DNA of 64,000 bases from Ischnura elegans. Taxonomy: Eukaryota > Arthropoda > Insecta > Odonata > Coenagrionidae. Position numbers and translations under genes: made by a program. The notes under the pieces are model-generated. The model did no database searches. It was not told the DNA's origin and was given only the letters and a program-made list of their open reading frames with translations. The number at the start of each line of letters is the position of its first letter. The first letter of the stretch is position 1. Location of the stretch: NCBI RefSeq assembly GCF_921293095.1, contig NC_060259.1:7626001-7690000 (forward strand). The letters are read 5' to 3'. Below, piece by piece: positions 44,875 through 55,679 of this stretch.

Positions 44875-45429
44875 TATTTTGCTATGATGACCATCTAGTT
44901 GACCACCTCCAAAACTGATGGACTTCCACTCATTCTTCATTGTGGGCCTCCCGACCATCAATAAATTTGCTGCACCATTTTTGGAAGAGTTCAATGGACA
45001 TACTCTTGTTACCATAAACTCTTACCAACTGATGATGAATATCCCCAAGTGGTATCCCATTTGTGTGCAAAAACCAAATTACTGAGAGAATCTCCCACTC
45101 GGCAGGATCAACAATGGGCACTCCCATTGAGATTGAAGGAACCGCCGTGCACCGTGGTGTCGCCAGATTTGGCCTAGCATCTTCCTCTGTGACTGGAGCT
45201 CCTTGGGAACCATACTATTGGATCAACCTTTGCATAATCCATTAGTTGAAGCACCGACTAAATTAGTTTCCACCATATGCACACCTTAGGGCGATTACAC
45301 ACCAGAAGTTTCACTTATAACGGAAGACCTGCACCTTGCTACATCTTTTAGATGCCATATTTTTTATGGTGTTCAGAATGCTGAAAGATGCTCAGAATGC
45401 ATTGTAGTTCCTTTGAATGAGCCGTCATT

Positions 45430-45532
45430 TGGCTGTAATTAATTATTATTCATGAGCTAAAGTTAACATGTCATGCATGAATCTAAAAATAATGGCCCTT
45501 CCAGTTGTAGGTGTGATGGTTCAATGGTTAAG
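45430..45532 (+). repeat. SINE, left half, interrupted
   Basis: CATGAATCTAAAAATAATGG and TGTGATGGTTCAATGGTTAA match, inverted, the SINE at 48170-48355. The copy stops after GGTTAAG and resumes with TTAAGACATTGTG near 47165. Confidence 0.5.
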
Positions 45533-47160
45533 AATAGAGATGTGCGAATAGTATCCGCGAATAGTCGAATACCTCGAATACTAGAAAGTATTTGATATTC
45601 GAGATCTCGAATAAATATGCTAAAGGTACAACCTCGAATCACTCGAATACTTTGAATTTTGCGCCATACACTGTCACACGCACATCGTTGTTAGTTGACT
45701 CGGAATAATGTAGAGAACTCTAGTCATTTAGTGCATGCAGTGCCGTTTTAGGTAAGTTGACGAACTACATCAAATTCGCGAATTGGAGCAGTGGAAAGAG
45801 TTCAACGTGGGGAACCGAAAATGATCGGGTGAAGAAATCCAAAAATCTCCAGTTTCCCCCACCAGGAGAACCTCAGTGCCGTGGGATAGTAACTACGAAG
45901 CACAATTCCCAAAATCTGCCACCCCCTCCATCCATCAGCCCTCGGCCCCTCCTTTGATGCCTTCCTCCTCTACAAAATCAAACAAAAGGCCTCATCTTGC
46001 GCAGGGTTCGTATTACGAAGACCATAAATCAAAAGCTTCAAAAGAAAATATCAAGTTACATGAGAGTAATAGAATCGTGTTTCACTCTTTCTCCCCCACT
46101 GACCTTTTCTGCCTACCTGCTTTGAGGTTCCCCATTTCTGGAGGTCAACCACTGCATGAGTCATCTATTAGCACAAAAGGTGTCTAACAATGACTTTCGG
46201 CAATTGATATTACACCTTTACTGGATCGAAATATTAGTAATGTGCGCGTAATTTAAAAAAGAATAAGACCAAACACAACGTATTTCTGACTATATTTAAG
46301 CATTTTACTCAAGAAAATAAATGTCCGAAAGACGAAGAAATATGACGGGGACTTAGCATTCTGGCAAAACTCGATATTCTCGCAGCTTAGCTTCTCGGAA
46401 GTTGATGCAGTATTTTTTCCGAAAACATATATCAAGTTACAATTTATGAGTTATGCTATAAATCTCTATTGTCACAGTCACAGATGAGGGGATATTTTCT
46501 CAGGATACTTGGTTTCTCCCTGATAGCAATTCGAATTCATCCGCTTATCTCGTGAGAACTTCCAAAGATGGACTGAAAATAATCGAAGGAGGAGAAAATC
46601 TGGCAGAGAAGCACGTGCATTTTGCAAAATGCCCCGGATTGTCTGCTAGCACTTGACAGTAGGAGTGGGGGTAAAGCGAGCTACCTGTTGAAAATAAGAA
46701 GTTGGATGAGGCCGAGTATCAGATGGGCGAGACGCTGAAATGGCCCGTTTGGTAGATAAGAATTTATACATCAGACAGAAATCCGTTGTAGCAGTGTAAA
46801 TGCCGAGATGGCATGCAATCATTTTTCACTAGGTGGTGTGTCCCCTTAGGATATTTGAAAGAGATGTTAGTGGAATCAACTACATATATGCCCAAATTGT
46901 TTCCATAAAATTAAAATATTCCATTAATCAGCTAAATTCCTGTTTGAATCCTTTAAAGGAAATCACAATTACTCACCAAAATCCTGAATTTCCTGCTGGG
47001 AACGCAACCTAGTCAAACATTCCCACATTCATAGTTTTTTTTTTTTGTCCATCCCCTTGAAAAACGATAGATGGAGGTTCCACTGAATACCTTTTTATTT
47101 ATATATTCATCAAGGGAAATAGAAGAATTTGATATTCAAGTTCAAGAAATCTGCTATTCT
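45533..47160. mobile_element. 1.6-kb insertion splitting a SINE, hAT-like left end
   Basis: The insertion lies between two halves of one SINE copy, with TTAAG at both junctions. The left end ATAGAGATGTGCGAATAG and the following GAATA/TCGAA-rich stretch look like termini of some hAT elements. The right end (CTATTCTCTATT) is only weakly inverted relative to it. Internal open stretches (45757-46187) with SSGKSSTWGTENDRVKKS are not recognised. Confidence 0.4.
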
Positions 47161-47245
47161 CTATTTAAGACATTGTGTTTGTGTCGGAAGGGCCTGTGTT
47201 CTCGATCACGCCATGGTTTTTTCTTCATTTTGATCATGCGAGCCT
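47161..47245 (+). repeat. SINE, right half
   Basis: TTAAGACATTGTGTTTGTGT and TTTTTTCTTCATTTTGATCA match, inverted, 48170-48260. Together with 45430-45532 it makes one SINE copy. Confidence 0.5.
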
Positions 47246-48169
47246 CTTTTCAATTTAATTTCAACTACATACACCACTCCTTTTCTTTGAAATAATCAAA
47301 AAGATATTCACTATTTCCTTCTTTCTTCAATGGAACTAGTGCACTAGATGTACCTGCTATTGCTCACCAATAAAGAACACTTTACCGTTGATTTCGTCTA
47401 TAGTCAATTTCTTCATTTGAAGTTAAAAAACTAATTTGTTTTAACTTCTTGCTAGACTGGGCTTTGCTTGACCACCTTCACATTTAAGTGTACATCCACA
47501 GCTTACCAGAAAGAGAGAACTACCCGTGAAACATGTAGCGAGCACATTAGAACCTAAGAGGAGCGCATGCAAACCCAAGGTGAGTTTGCTGCAAGCCCAC
47601 GATGAAAAGGGAGCCTTACATTGGCAAAGAAATGATCTTTGGTGGTGGTCCTCCAGTCTGATTGCAGGAAAGGCTGGGGGAGATTTTTAGAAGCAGCAAG
47701 AAAAAGACACAATTGATAAAACTCTCTGGTTTTTAATGACCAACTTTTATTTCATAATAAATTAAATATTTTGAAAAAACTGAATAATATTTAGGGATGG
47801 TTGTTTCATTTTTTTAAATGAGTATAAATGTAGTCCTTTTTCAGCAATGCAATAACAAGAAATGAGATAAGGTATATAATTAATATTCATTTTGCATTCT
47901 CTGCATTGCATTTATGCCCATGCTGATATTTCTTTCAAGCTTTCATGTCAAGTGTTCTCACACAAAGTTGCTCTATGCTACGATTTGGAAGTTGATCAGA
48001 ATAAAGAATACAATACATTAAATTTTGAGCGCTTGTTCAACTCTTTCTAAAGTAGTCATCCTAGTTCCTCAGTTAGAATACTACTTTTTAAATACCTACC
48101 TCAATGTTACAAAACGATTTGAAAATTTCCTCGATCCTATGCATACTGTAGCAGAATTTTAATGGAAAA
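47246..48169. other. Intron sequence, nothing recognised
   Basis: AT-rich. No gene or repeat was identified. Confidence 0.35.
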
Positions 48170-48355
48170 CCAAAATATGATCAAAATGAAGAAAAAATAA
48201 CATTACCATGGCATAACCACAAATCAAGGACCTTCCAACACAAGCTCAATGCCTTCACCGCTGAACCATCACAACTACGACTGGGAGGACCATTATTTTT
48301 AGATTCATGTGTGACATGTTCACTTAGCACATGAATATAAATTAATTAAAGCCAA
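48170..48355 (-). repeat. tRNA-derived SINE, complete-looking copy
   Basis: Minus strand: GTTGTGATGGTTCAGCGGTG (A-box-like), GGTCCTTGATTTGTGGTTAT (B-box-like), then TTTTTTCTTCATTTTGATCA. The upstream segment with CACATGAATCTAAAAATAAT is shared with the split copy at 45430/47161. Confidence 0.5.
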
Positions 48356-48827
48356 ACTATGGAGCATTCAATGAAACTACGATGCATTCCAAGCAGCATC
48401 CAGTACACAAAACACCATAACAAATATGGCATCATAAAAGGAGTAACAAGGTACCTGGACTTCCATTGTTGAATGAGGGCGCTTATACCTCACTGAAACT
48501 ACTACCAACATTTTGCTCACATAAGCGCATTTCCCAGTTTCCATGGAATTTGGTTTTGACATTGAGTCGAAAGAATTCAGTTATAAATTCCAGAGAAAAA
48601 TATAATTGACGTTGTCACAACATTGGACACTTGCCTGAATTATTGCTGTGAAGTATTTACCATAGGTGGTAATCATTTACATTTCAGAAATGTTTAGAAA
48701 AGGCTAAATTGAATATGTGCTTGCCAACAATTTGTGCTCACATGGTAATCGCTTGAATGCCACATAGTGGTGGGAGCAGACAAAAATTCCAGTCATACTA
48801 TGATTAGCTCAAAATACTTCTAAAATA

Positions 48828-51539
48828 CAGTGGAACCTTGTTAAAGCAAGTGCGGGCTATAGTGAGACCCCCACCATTACGAGACCCAATAATTAGCATT
48901 TAAAAAAATTTGTTTTTGCAAGGCCCTTTTGGTATTGGCACTCGCCAGAGTAAGAGTTTCCATTACTGGTAAACCTTCACCAAGAGTCCCTAATCTCTGT
49001 CATTTCTGGCAATCTGTTAGAAATGAAGTTAAAATGGAGTGCTCAGTCTCAAATTCATGCAGTAAACTGTCATTCAATAAATAAGTAGTTAATTTTGGTG
49101 AAAATATTGTGGCATTAACATTCGCAAATGCTTGATCTTCTTTTGTTCCTCGGGTGGCAGAAAGAAGTTGGCAGCATAGCCGCATGTCAGTGAGTTGCGT
49201 GAAAAGAGAGCATTTGAAGGGAGACATTATGGCCAAAAAACACAAAACATGCCGAAGCAAGAAAATAATAAGAATAGAGTAATAAGAGAGCGGCGTAATT
49301 AATTTATCTTCCTATTCGCACTTCACAATTAAAAAAAAAGCACCCGAGGAATGCAGATCATGAAGAGTTAGGAGGAGCTTTGTTCGTGTGGTTTTGCCCA
49401 CTTCAATCTGGAGGAACTTCTGAGAAAGGGGCTATGCCAAAGGCTAAAGCGGAGAATTTCAGGGATAGATCGAGAATTGACAACTTCGAGAGTTAGGAAG
49501 GTTGGTTACACTAATTCAAAGGACAAAAGCATTATCTCCCTTCTTAATTGCAGGTGATGCCTGCGGTGTAAATCCCAAGCCACGGATTAAGAACTCCGAT
49601 CCTAGCGGAATATCTAAAGAAGTATTCCCCGTGTCATATATAAGTCAGACGGAATGGAACTCTTTCACAACCTAATCCCCGACAAAACCCTTGCAGTACA
49701 GGTGTTTCTTGCAATGATGCTTGCATTTGCAGATAATGCGCTGTTAGCGATAACATATGTGAAAACCTGATGCTGTGCTTTTAGTTTATTTAGTTTAAAA
49801 AATTCTGCATTCTTTTCATGTTTCGCAGTCATTATTGAGAATATTAAATCGATATATTCATACTTTTTAAGTTAAGAAGTACTTAGAAGTTTTGTTGGCC
49901 TTAGGGTCCTTCAGATACATATGCTTTTTCACTTCTTTGTTGCATATCTTACCCATGCGTGCTATATTAGTCAGAGTTTATTGCAGCTTGCTTTTGTTTT
50001 ACTTAAGTGACATGAGTATAATATCAGCGTTATATTTTTTGTGACATGATATCAAGTTAATATCTTTTCTAATATTACCAATTTTAATTCAAATTGTTTC
50101 TGCCAAAAAAAGTGCCATGGATACACTCAATGTATTTTTGCAATGACGTCCCAGGCGTAACACTTAAAAAGGATTTTTTTTTTAAATAACAGGAATGTTA
50201 ATGACATCATTATGAAGGCTTAGCATATTTTTTTTAGGTTAAATAATGGAATTATTACATTAGATGATAGAAAAAGTCTTCTGAGGCGGGATCATTCTAC
50301 AAACTTCCACCGTTTTTGTCTGCAGATACAAATGCGGTACTTTATTTCACATAACTGCCATTTAACGTACAGAAACAATAAATATACACCAATGGAAGCA
50401 TTTGAGGCATTAAATAACCACGACACAGTTATATCAGTTATTGTTTGAATTTTCGGCGGAAAATAACAAAATACCGCAGACTCCCAATTATCCGGCTGCG
50501 ATTTATCCGGGTTGCAGATTATCCGTGCATGATTTAAGCTCTCGCTCAATTTTTTCCGCGATTATTAAAAAAATCGGACACAAAATCATTAGAATTACGG
50601 TATTAATTCTAGGATACAACGGGCTTATTATTTCCGTAAGAATCCCCTTCGTAAAACAGAAGTGATCACGCACTAGCTGCACTCACGGGAGCACTGGGTT
50701 CCTGTTTTCCAAGCCTTGCGGTGTGCGACTGTGCTTCTTGATCAAGGTTACACGTCACACAGCAGTTGCAACCCAGGCAACTAGTGCGAGACATGACTAC
50801 GTGGCGTGGAGCCAGACAGTGTAGTTTCTGACATTGCACAGTGGTTTTGAAGCATTTGTACAAACCACTTTTCTGTATCCGTGATCACACAGCCACAGAT
50901 GCGTGGTTTTTCGAAACCATGCCTTACATGGAGCATTAAATATACGAGTACAACCACATTATCGCTGCCAAAAAGATCCTGAACTGACGAGGAAAGCTCT
51001 CAATGAGTCCAGGAAGCACTCTTAAATAACAGAATAACTGCATAAATAATAATATACTGTTTGTTTTACATAAATCATGAGCATTGCAAGACATTTGAGT
51101 GAAAGTTTGGATCATCTGTGTTTTCCGATTATTCGTGCCGTCCCTCCCCATCAGTAGCCATTAGGAGAATCGGGAGTGCACTGGAATAGAATGATCACGA
51201 AAATGCACTCATTAGGTACATATAAAATGGCTTTGTTGGTTGTGCATTGGCATAATGATTGACAAAACAATGCTTTGCATGATTTTTACTCAGTACGGCG
51301 CTTATAAATTGTTTGAATAGTTGTTATTAAAGTGATGCAAAAAAACATCGCCTTTCATCTGGATTTATGATTACGTTTATCGGATAGAAATTTTTTTGTC
51401 ACCGCACCACTCCTGTTCCTGTATAAGTGTTCTCAATAGGTATATTGGCTATTATTTGTTCCACCTACAGTAAAGCAACAATTTGCAATAGAATGTTTAT
51501 TCGAGCACTGTGGGATCTCGTTTTATCAAGGTTGCACTG
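48828..51539. mobile_element. 2.7-kb pogo-type TIR element with nested insertion
   Basis: The left end CAGTGGAACCTTGTTAAAGC and the inverted right end CAGTGCAACCTTGATAAAAC are flanked by TA. It contains the 710-bp element at 50474-51183, so it measured about 2.0 kb before that. The interior keeps no recognisable transposase; a minus-strand open stretch at 49260-49000 (86 codons) is unknown. Confidence 0.65.
50474..51183. mobile_element. Non-autonomous pogo-type element, copy 2 (710 bp)
   Basis: Same family as 13358-14056: CGCAGACTCCCAATTATCCG at the left, CGGGAGTGCACTG at the right, and interior blocks such as GTTGCAACCCAGGCAACTAG unchanged. Terminal bases and one TA flank have mutated. Confidence 0.75.
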
Positions 51540-52420
51540 TATACTGAGACGAAGACCCCTCTTTTAAGCATAATATTTTTTTACCACAGTAATCTTACAA
51601 ATAATTTTTTTGGTGAGTTTCCTTTCAGAGTGGTATCGAGTCCCTTTGTCATTGAGAAATATTTCACAAGAACAAATATTGTTTGGGGTTATTTCAATCA
51701 TAAACTGCTCAGAAATAAGTTTAATGTCAAGTTACATTCTTAAGATTACCATGTAAAATGATCATTAAAAAACTAGTTAATTGTCTTCCCTATGATTTGC
51801 AATGAAGATTTGATATTAGACATTCTGTCTGAAGATATAAAGAAGCTGAGGTAATTAGAAATATTCCAGGTTCATTAGAGGTGAGGCTGATAGATTTTGG
51901 AGGGTGTCACTGTGTTGCCAACAGCTACAGTAAACTCTCGATTATACGAAGCAGGACTTTACGAAGTTTTCGATTATACGAAGTGATATTGCGGTCCCGG
52001 CGAAAAGCCTATGGTAAATACATGGTGCTATTTGATTATACGAAGTTTCAATTATACAAAATGTTTTGAAATTACGAACCTCGGCTCGTTCCCCAGGAGT
52101 GAATGGTATTCGTTTATACGAACTACGGCGAAATATTTGTCAATAAAACTAGTTACGCCGGTGAATGTAGCTAAAAAAAACTCAGCGCTTCCGACTGTGG
52201 TCCATCAAAAGTGTGAAATCGTAAATGATAGTGCAATTTTGGAGAGAAAGGGTTCGCCTAAAACCTCACGAAGGGAATTTAAGGGAAGTAGGTGTTCAGT
52301 AAAAATATCACCACTGACATAATGCCCCTATTTACGTGCCTATTCGTAAACATTGCATCGACAATACATCGTAGTTTAACATGTCAGGAAGGTCGTGCGG
52401 GGTATTTCGTACACTCCTAC

Positions 52421-52470
52421 TTAACCCTTTGCACTGCTGTGAACGTACCTGGTACGTTCGCAAGGCAGGC
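52421..52470 (+). mobile_element. Solitary piggyBac-like left end
   Basis: TTAA followed by CCCTTTGCACTGCTGTGAAC and then the palindrome GAACGTACCTGGTACGTTC. TTAA plus CCCTTTG is the hallmark of piggyBac ends. A palindrome just inside the end is also seen in the piggyBac at 55289. No matching right end was found. Confidence 0.45.
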
Positions 52471-52704
52471 TGCTATGAACATACTTCGAAGACTACTTGC
52501 CTACTTTTCGCCGAAGCACTACAAAGGGTCCCCAATCCAGGACCCTTTCCTTGACGAGCTCACCCTCGCTGGCCCCTCTCCTCGACCCTTCGAGCGGGGG
52601 CCTCTCTCCCCAAAAGTGACCACTCTGACTGCATTTTGAAAATCTATCAATCAATGCCATCATCAAAAATGATTGTTTGCATCGCACTCCTGCCAATCAG
52701 GCAT

Positions 52705-52828
52705 TCAAGTACGTCTCTGAACCGTGTTTCTGCGATGAGAAATAACGATTTTGTTAACTTTGCTAAAATGGCCAAGTTAATAAAATTTTATTTTTCATCG
52801 CAGAAATACGGTTCAAAGACGTACTTGA
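52705..52828. repeat. Foldback MITE, 124 bp
   Basis: TCAAGTACGTCTCTGAACCG at the left and its inverse at the right (CGGTTC.AAGACGTACTTGA). Pairing includes TTTCTGCGATGA against TCATCGCAGAAA and extends almost to the centre. No obvious target duplication. It sits directly before the transposase C-terminal fragment. Confidence 0.65.
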
Positions 52829-52829
52829 T

Positions 52830-53323
52830 TTCCTCCACTACAATCGCAAATTGCTGGAAATCGGCCGAATTCCCTTTGATAGCGCATCATGAGGATGTTA
52901 TCGAGGTTGGTAATTGATACAACTAGCCTACTAGTAATTCTACTGCTATAATATCACGGCTATGGTTGATTCGTTACGCTATACCTTCAGGAAGCTGCAG
53001 CGGATGAAATCGAGGAGGAGATTAGAGGCTTAAAACATGATGTTGAAAAATACTTGGAAAAAGCAGGAGGAGCACAGCGCGCAACATCAAACGATTATAT
53101 TGACCTGGACGATGATCTCCAGGCTTGCGTCAATGCGACGCCTGTACCTACGTCGGAAGAAGCAGCGGCCGGGACTAGCCAGAATAGCAGTGACGACAAA
53201 GATGAAAGTGAGGAAGTAATTTCACCTAATAAAAAAGAAGTATACGCTGCCCTCCAAACATTAAGATATTTTGATCTGGCTAACGATTTAGATCCCCAAT
53301 TTAATTCCCATTTATGCAAGTGA
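52830..53323 (+). pseudogene. Tigger transposase C-terminal fragment
   Basis: SSTTIANCWKSAEFPL matches the stretch after the DDE domain in Tigger transposases (S.TTIRNCF..AGF). After an offset, EAAADEIEEEIRGLKHDVEK follows, then DDDLQACVNATPVPTSEEAA and YAALQTLRYFDL (the usual acidic tail with PTSEEA and AL..LR). The N-terminal two thirds are absent. Confidence 0.7.
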
Positions 53324-54940
53324 GAGACCACGGTGGAAGCGGCAATGGAGATGGGCAAAAAGCAAAAAAAATAACACTTTTTTTGGGTAATATCTTTCCG
53401 TGTATATATTAGCCTTCCTGAATAAACAACTTAAATATCTTAAGTATTGGGCTCTATTTACCACCGACTTATTTTTCAGGCTACTCGTAATGAAGACTCA
53501 CTTCTAACTCTAACCATGAACTTTCTTCTCGCGCACCTCCCCGTTCTCCCATGCCAAGAGATCTTTCTTTCCAGAGTCTTTGTTTACTCCCTCCTGTGGC
53601 CTTATGCCGATCTTGCTGACACCCACCTTACGCATCCCAAAACCCTCCTTTCCCAGCACTTCCCATTCACTCCCTCCCTAAGGTGACGGTGCGTCGTAAA
53701 AAAATACAGCCCCCAAACATAGACTGAGGCAGAGCTGAAGGCCCTTTCCACACCCTTCCTTCTCCTGCCCCCTTCTCCACTCGTTATGCTGACCACACTT
53801 CTTACCTCAGACAATCCCCATCCCACTCTTATTCACCCCACCCACTGGAAACGTTCTCCAAACCGTGGAGAAGGGCATGGTTCATCTTTACCGGCAACGA
53901 TGGTAAGATTTTAACGGGAGAGAGGCTGAAGCAGTATCTTCCACTATCGGGGAAACGGTGCCGTGCTTATAATTGTCTCTCTTCTTCTCTGCTGACTTTT
54001 CAATTTAAATTATTTTCTTTGCTGTTTCCACACTATATTTATTTACGATTACGGCACGCCTAATTTTTAGTGCTAAAACTAAGAAATTCATTTCCCTATG
54101 TCAATGATCCTTTGCATAACTTTCAATACGGCGGAGAAAGGAGCACGAAAACTAAGTGAGGTGAAGGTACAGGTTTTTGCGTGTCATTTTTGGGAATTCA
54201 TGCAAGTGAACCAATACTTCACACACATTGAGAAATGATGAAACGTCTCTTGTAGGAATACAATCAATGTGGATAATAACGTTTCTCTCTTTATTTCTCC
54301 GATAATGGAAGATGTTTCTCCTGTCGTTTTCCGGTTGGAACCTTTCTCCTGTCGGCATAAAAGAAGAGAGACATACTATATGAGCATAGCACCTCACACC
54401 CGGTATGAAGAATATGGTCCTGATGAAGAATAAAATCTTTCATAGCAACGTCTGCAAAGATGATGGAGCACAGTAGCCGGACGGAGAACTCAAACAGAAT
54501 TTACTTCAAATATTCGAGAGGATAATCATATCCTACATAATTTATGATCGTAACTGAATCTCAATGAAAATAACTAATTGAAAAGACAGCACATTCAGCT
54601 GAAAATACGGAGTAATTCGAAATATTAACTTACTCGAAATATTTACTTAGGAAGGTCATTTTGGAAACGGGTTAAGGCCCTCGTTTTTCTTTTTATTTCT
54701 CGTCATTGAGCGATAGAGGGCAACATAAATGGCGGTTAGGCCCTTAGAGTATGGTTAGGCCGGCTGGCGCTAAAATTCCGTGGGTGTTGGAAACAAATAT
54801 CTATCTTACGCGTACTTAATAGTTGCTATTCGCTCCTAACCACAAATTTATAACGATAAATTCTTACTTTGCAATTCATTATTTGATTACGTTTTCTAAA
54901 CTGGTCGGGAATAAAAAAAAAGCGGTTGTTGATATTGAAG
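53324..54940. other. Non-coding interior of Tigger element A
   Basis: No gene recognised. It contains pyrimidine-rich stretches (53640-53830) and AT-rich sequence. Possible additional nested insertions could not be delimited. Confidence 0.35.
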
Positions 54941-55417
54941 TATGTACAAAAAATGGGAATTTTATGGTGGTATAATTATTTAACGATCTTTCACAGCATA
55001 AATCGATAACAGAAAGCCTTTTCTAGGAATTCTACCGTGAATAACCACCTAAAAAATTTAAACAAGGCCACTAAAGACAAAAAAGGGCGGAGGAAATAAA
55101 AGCGAACATTTTTTCGCGACTTATGAAAAAGGTTTGAAATTACGAAACTTGATTTTACGAAGTGCCAATTTTCCGGTCCCACTGACTTCGTATAATCGTG
55201 TATCTGTTTACTGTATCCATCCTTAATTGGGCAAAGAACATTTAATCAATGAATTTGTTGCTGCATGCAGCACCTTTTTGTTACTTCACCCATTTATGCC
55301 GAAGGTTTGAAAAATGCAAATTTTATCCCGATTTTTACATATTGTCAATAAAAATACATATGAAAACAATATCCGAAAGAAAAAACAATGTATCTCTTGC
55401 CAATTATTAATTACGAG

Positions 55418-55437
55418 GTGTTCCAAAAATGGAACAC
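55418..55437. repeat. Palindrome GTGTTCCAAAAATGGAACAC, copy 1 of 3
   Basis: A 20-bp perfect palindrome apart from its A/T centre, also at 57411-57430 and 57770-57789. All three lie in the subterminal parts of the piggyBac, one on the left and two on the right. Candidate transposase-binding sites. Confidence 0.8.
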
Positions 55438-55679
55438 TAGGCAAATCCACTACTATGACGTACTCATTGATAGCATGAAAAAAATTTGATTCAGACTTTT
55501 ATTAACTCACTATTAAGAATGATATCCAGGTGAACACTTAACATGTAAGAATGCATTGCAGTTTTTACTTAGAAAAGTGGTATTTTTGTGGCATTGAACA
55601 CAGTGAGTTTGCTTTCCCTGCTTTACATTCTAATGATTCATGCCGTCATGACGTGAGTCAAGTTTACGATTCATAGATT

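Larger units (their letters stand above)
42236..45127 (-). pseudogene. mariner transposase pseudogene split by a Tigger
   Basis: N-terminal part 45127-44877: EILSVIWFLHTNGIPLGDIH then VYGNKSMSIELFQKWCSKF, the helix-turn-helix region of SETMAR/mos-type mariners. The rest follows at 42682-42236: SYHPSNR, KEVQANSFCWLSHGDRV (family pattern KKFK..PSAGKVMATVFWD), then FWDCNGILLIFF in another frame. Several frameshifts and stops. The catalytic DD34D residues cannot all be placed. A Tigger (42685-44874) sits between the halves. Confidence 0.75.
51928..55213 (+). mobile_element. Tigger element A, 3.3 kb, partly deleted
   Basis: Ends CAGTAAACTCTCGATTATAC and (inverted) CAGTAAACAGATACACGATT are flanked by TA, with several ATTATACGAAGT motifs inside the left end. 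It keeps the C-terminal part of a Tigger transposase (52830-53323). The DNA-binding and most of the DDE region are gone. A piggyBac-like end (52421) and a foldback (52705-52828) occupy the space just upstream. The 273 bp at its right end recur as a fragment at 57964-58232. Confidence 0.75.
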
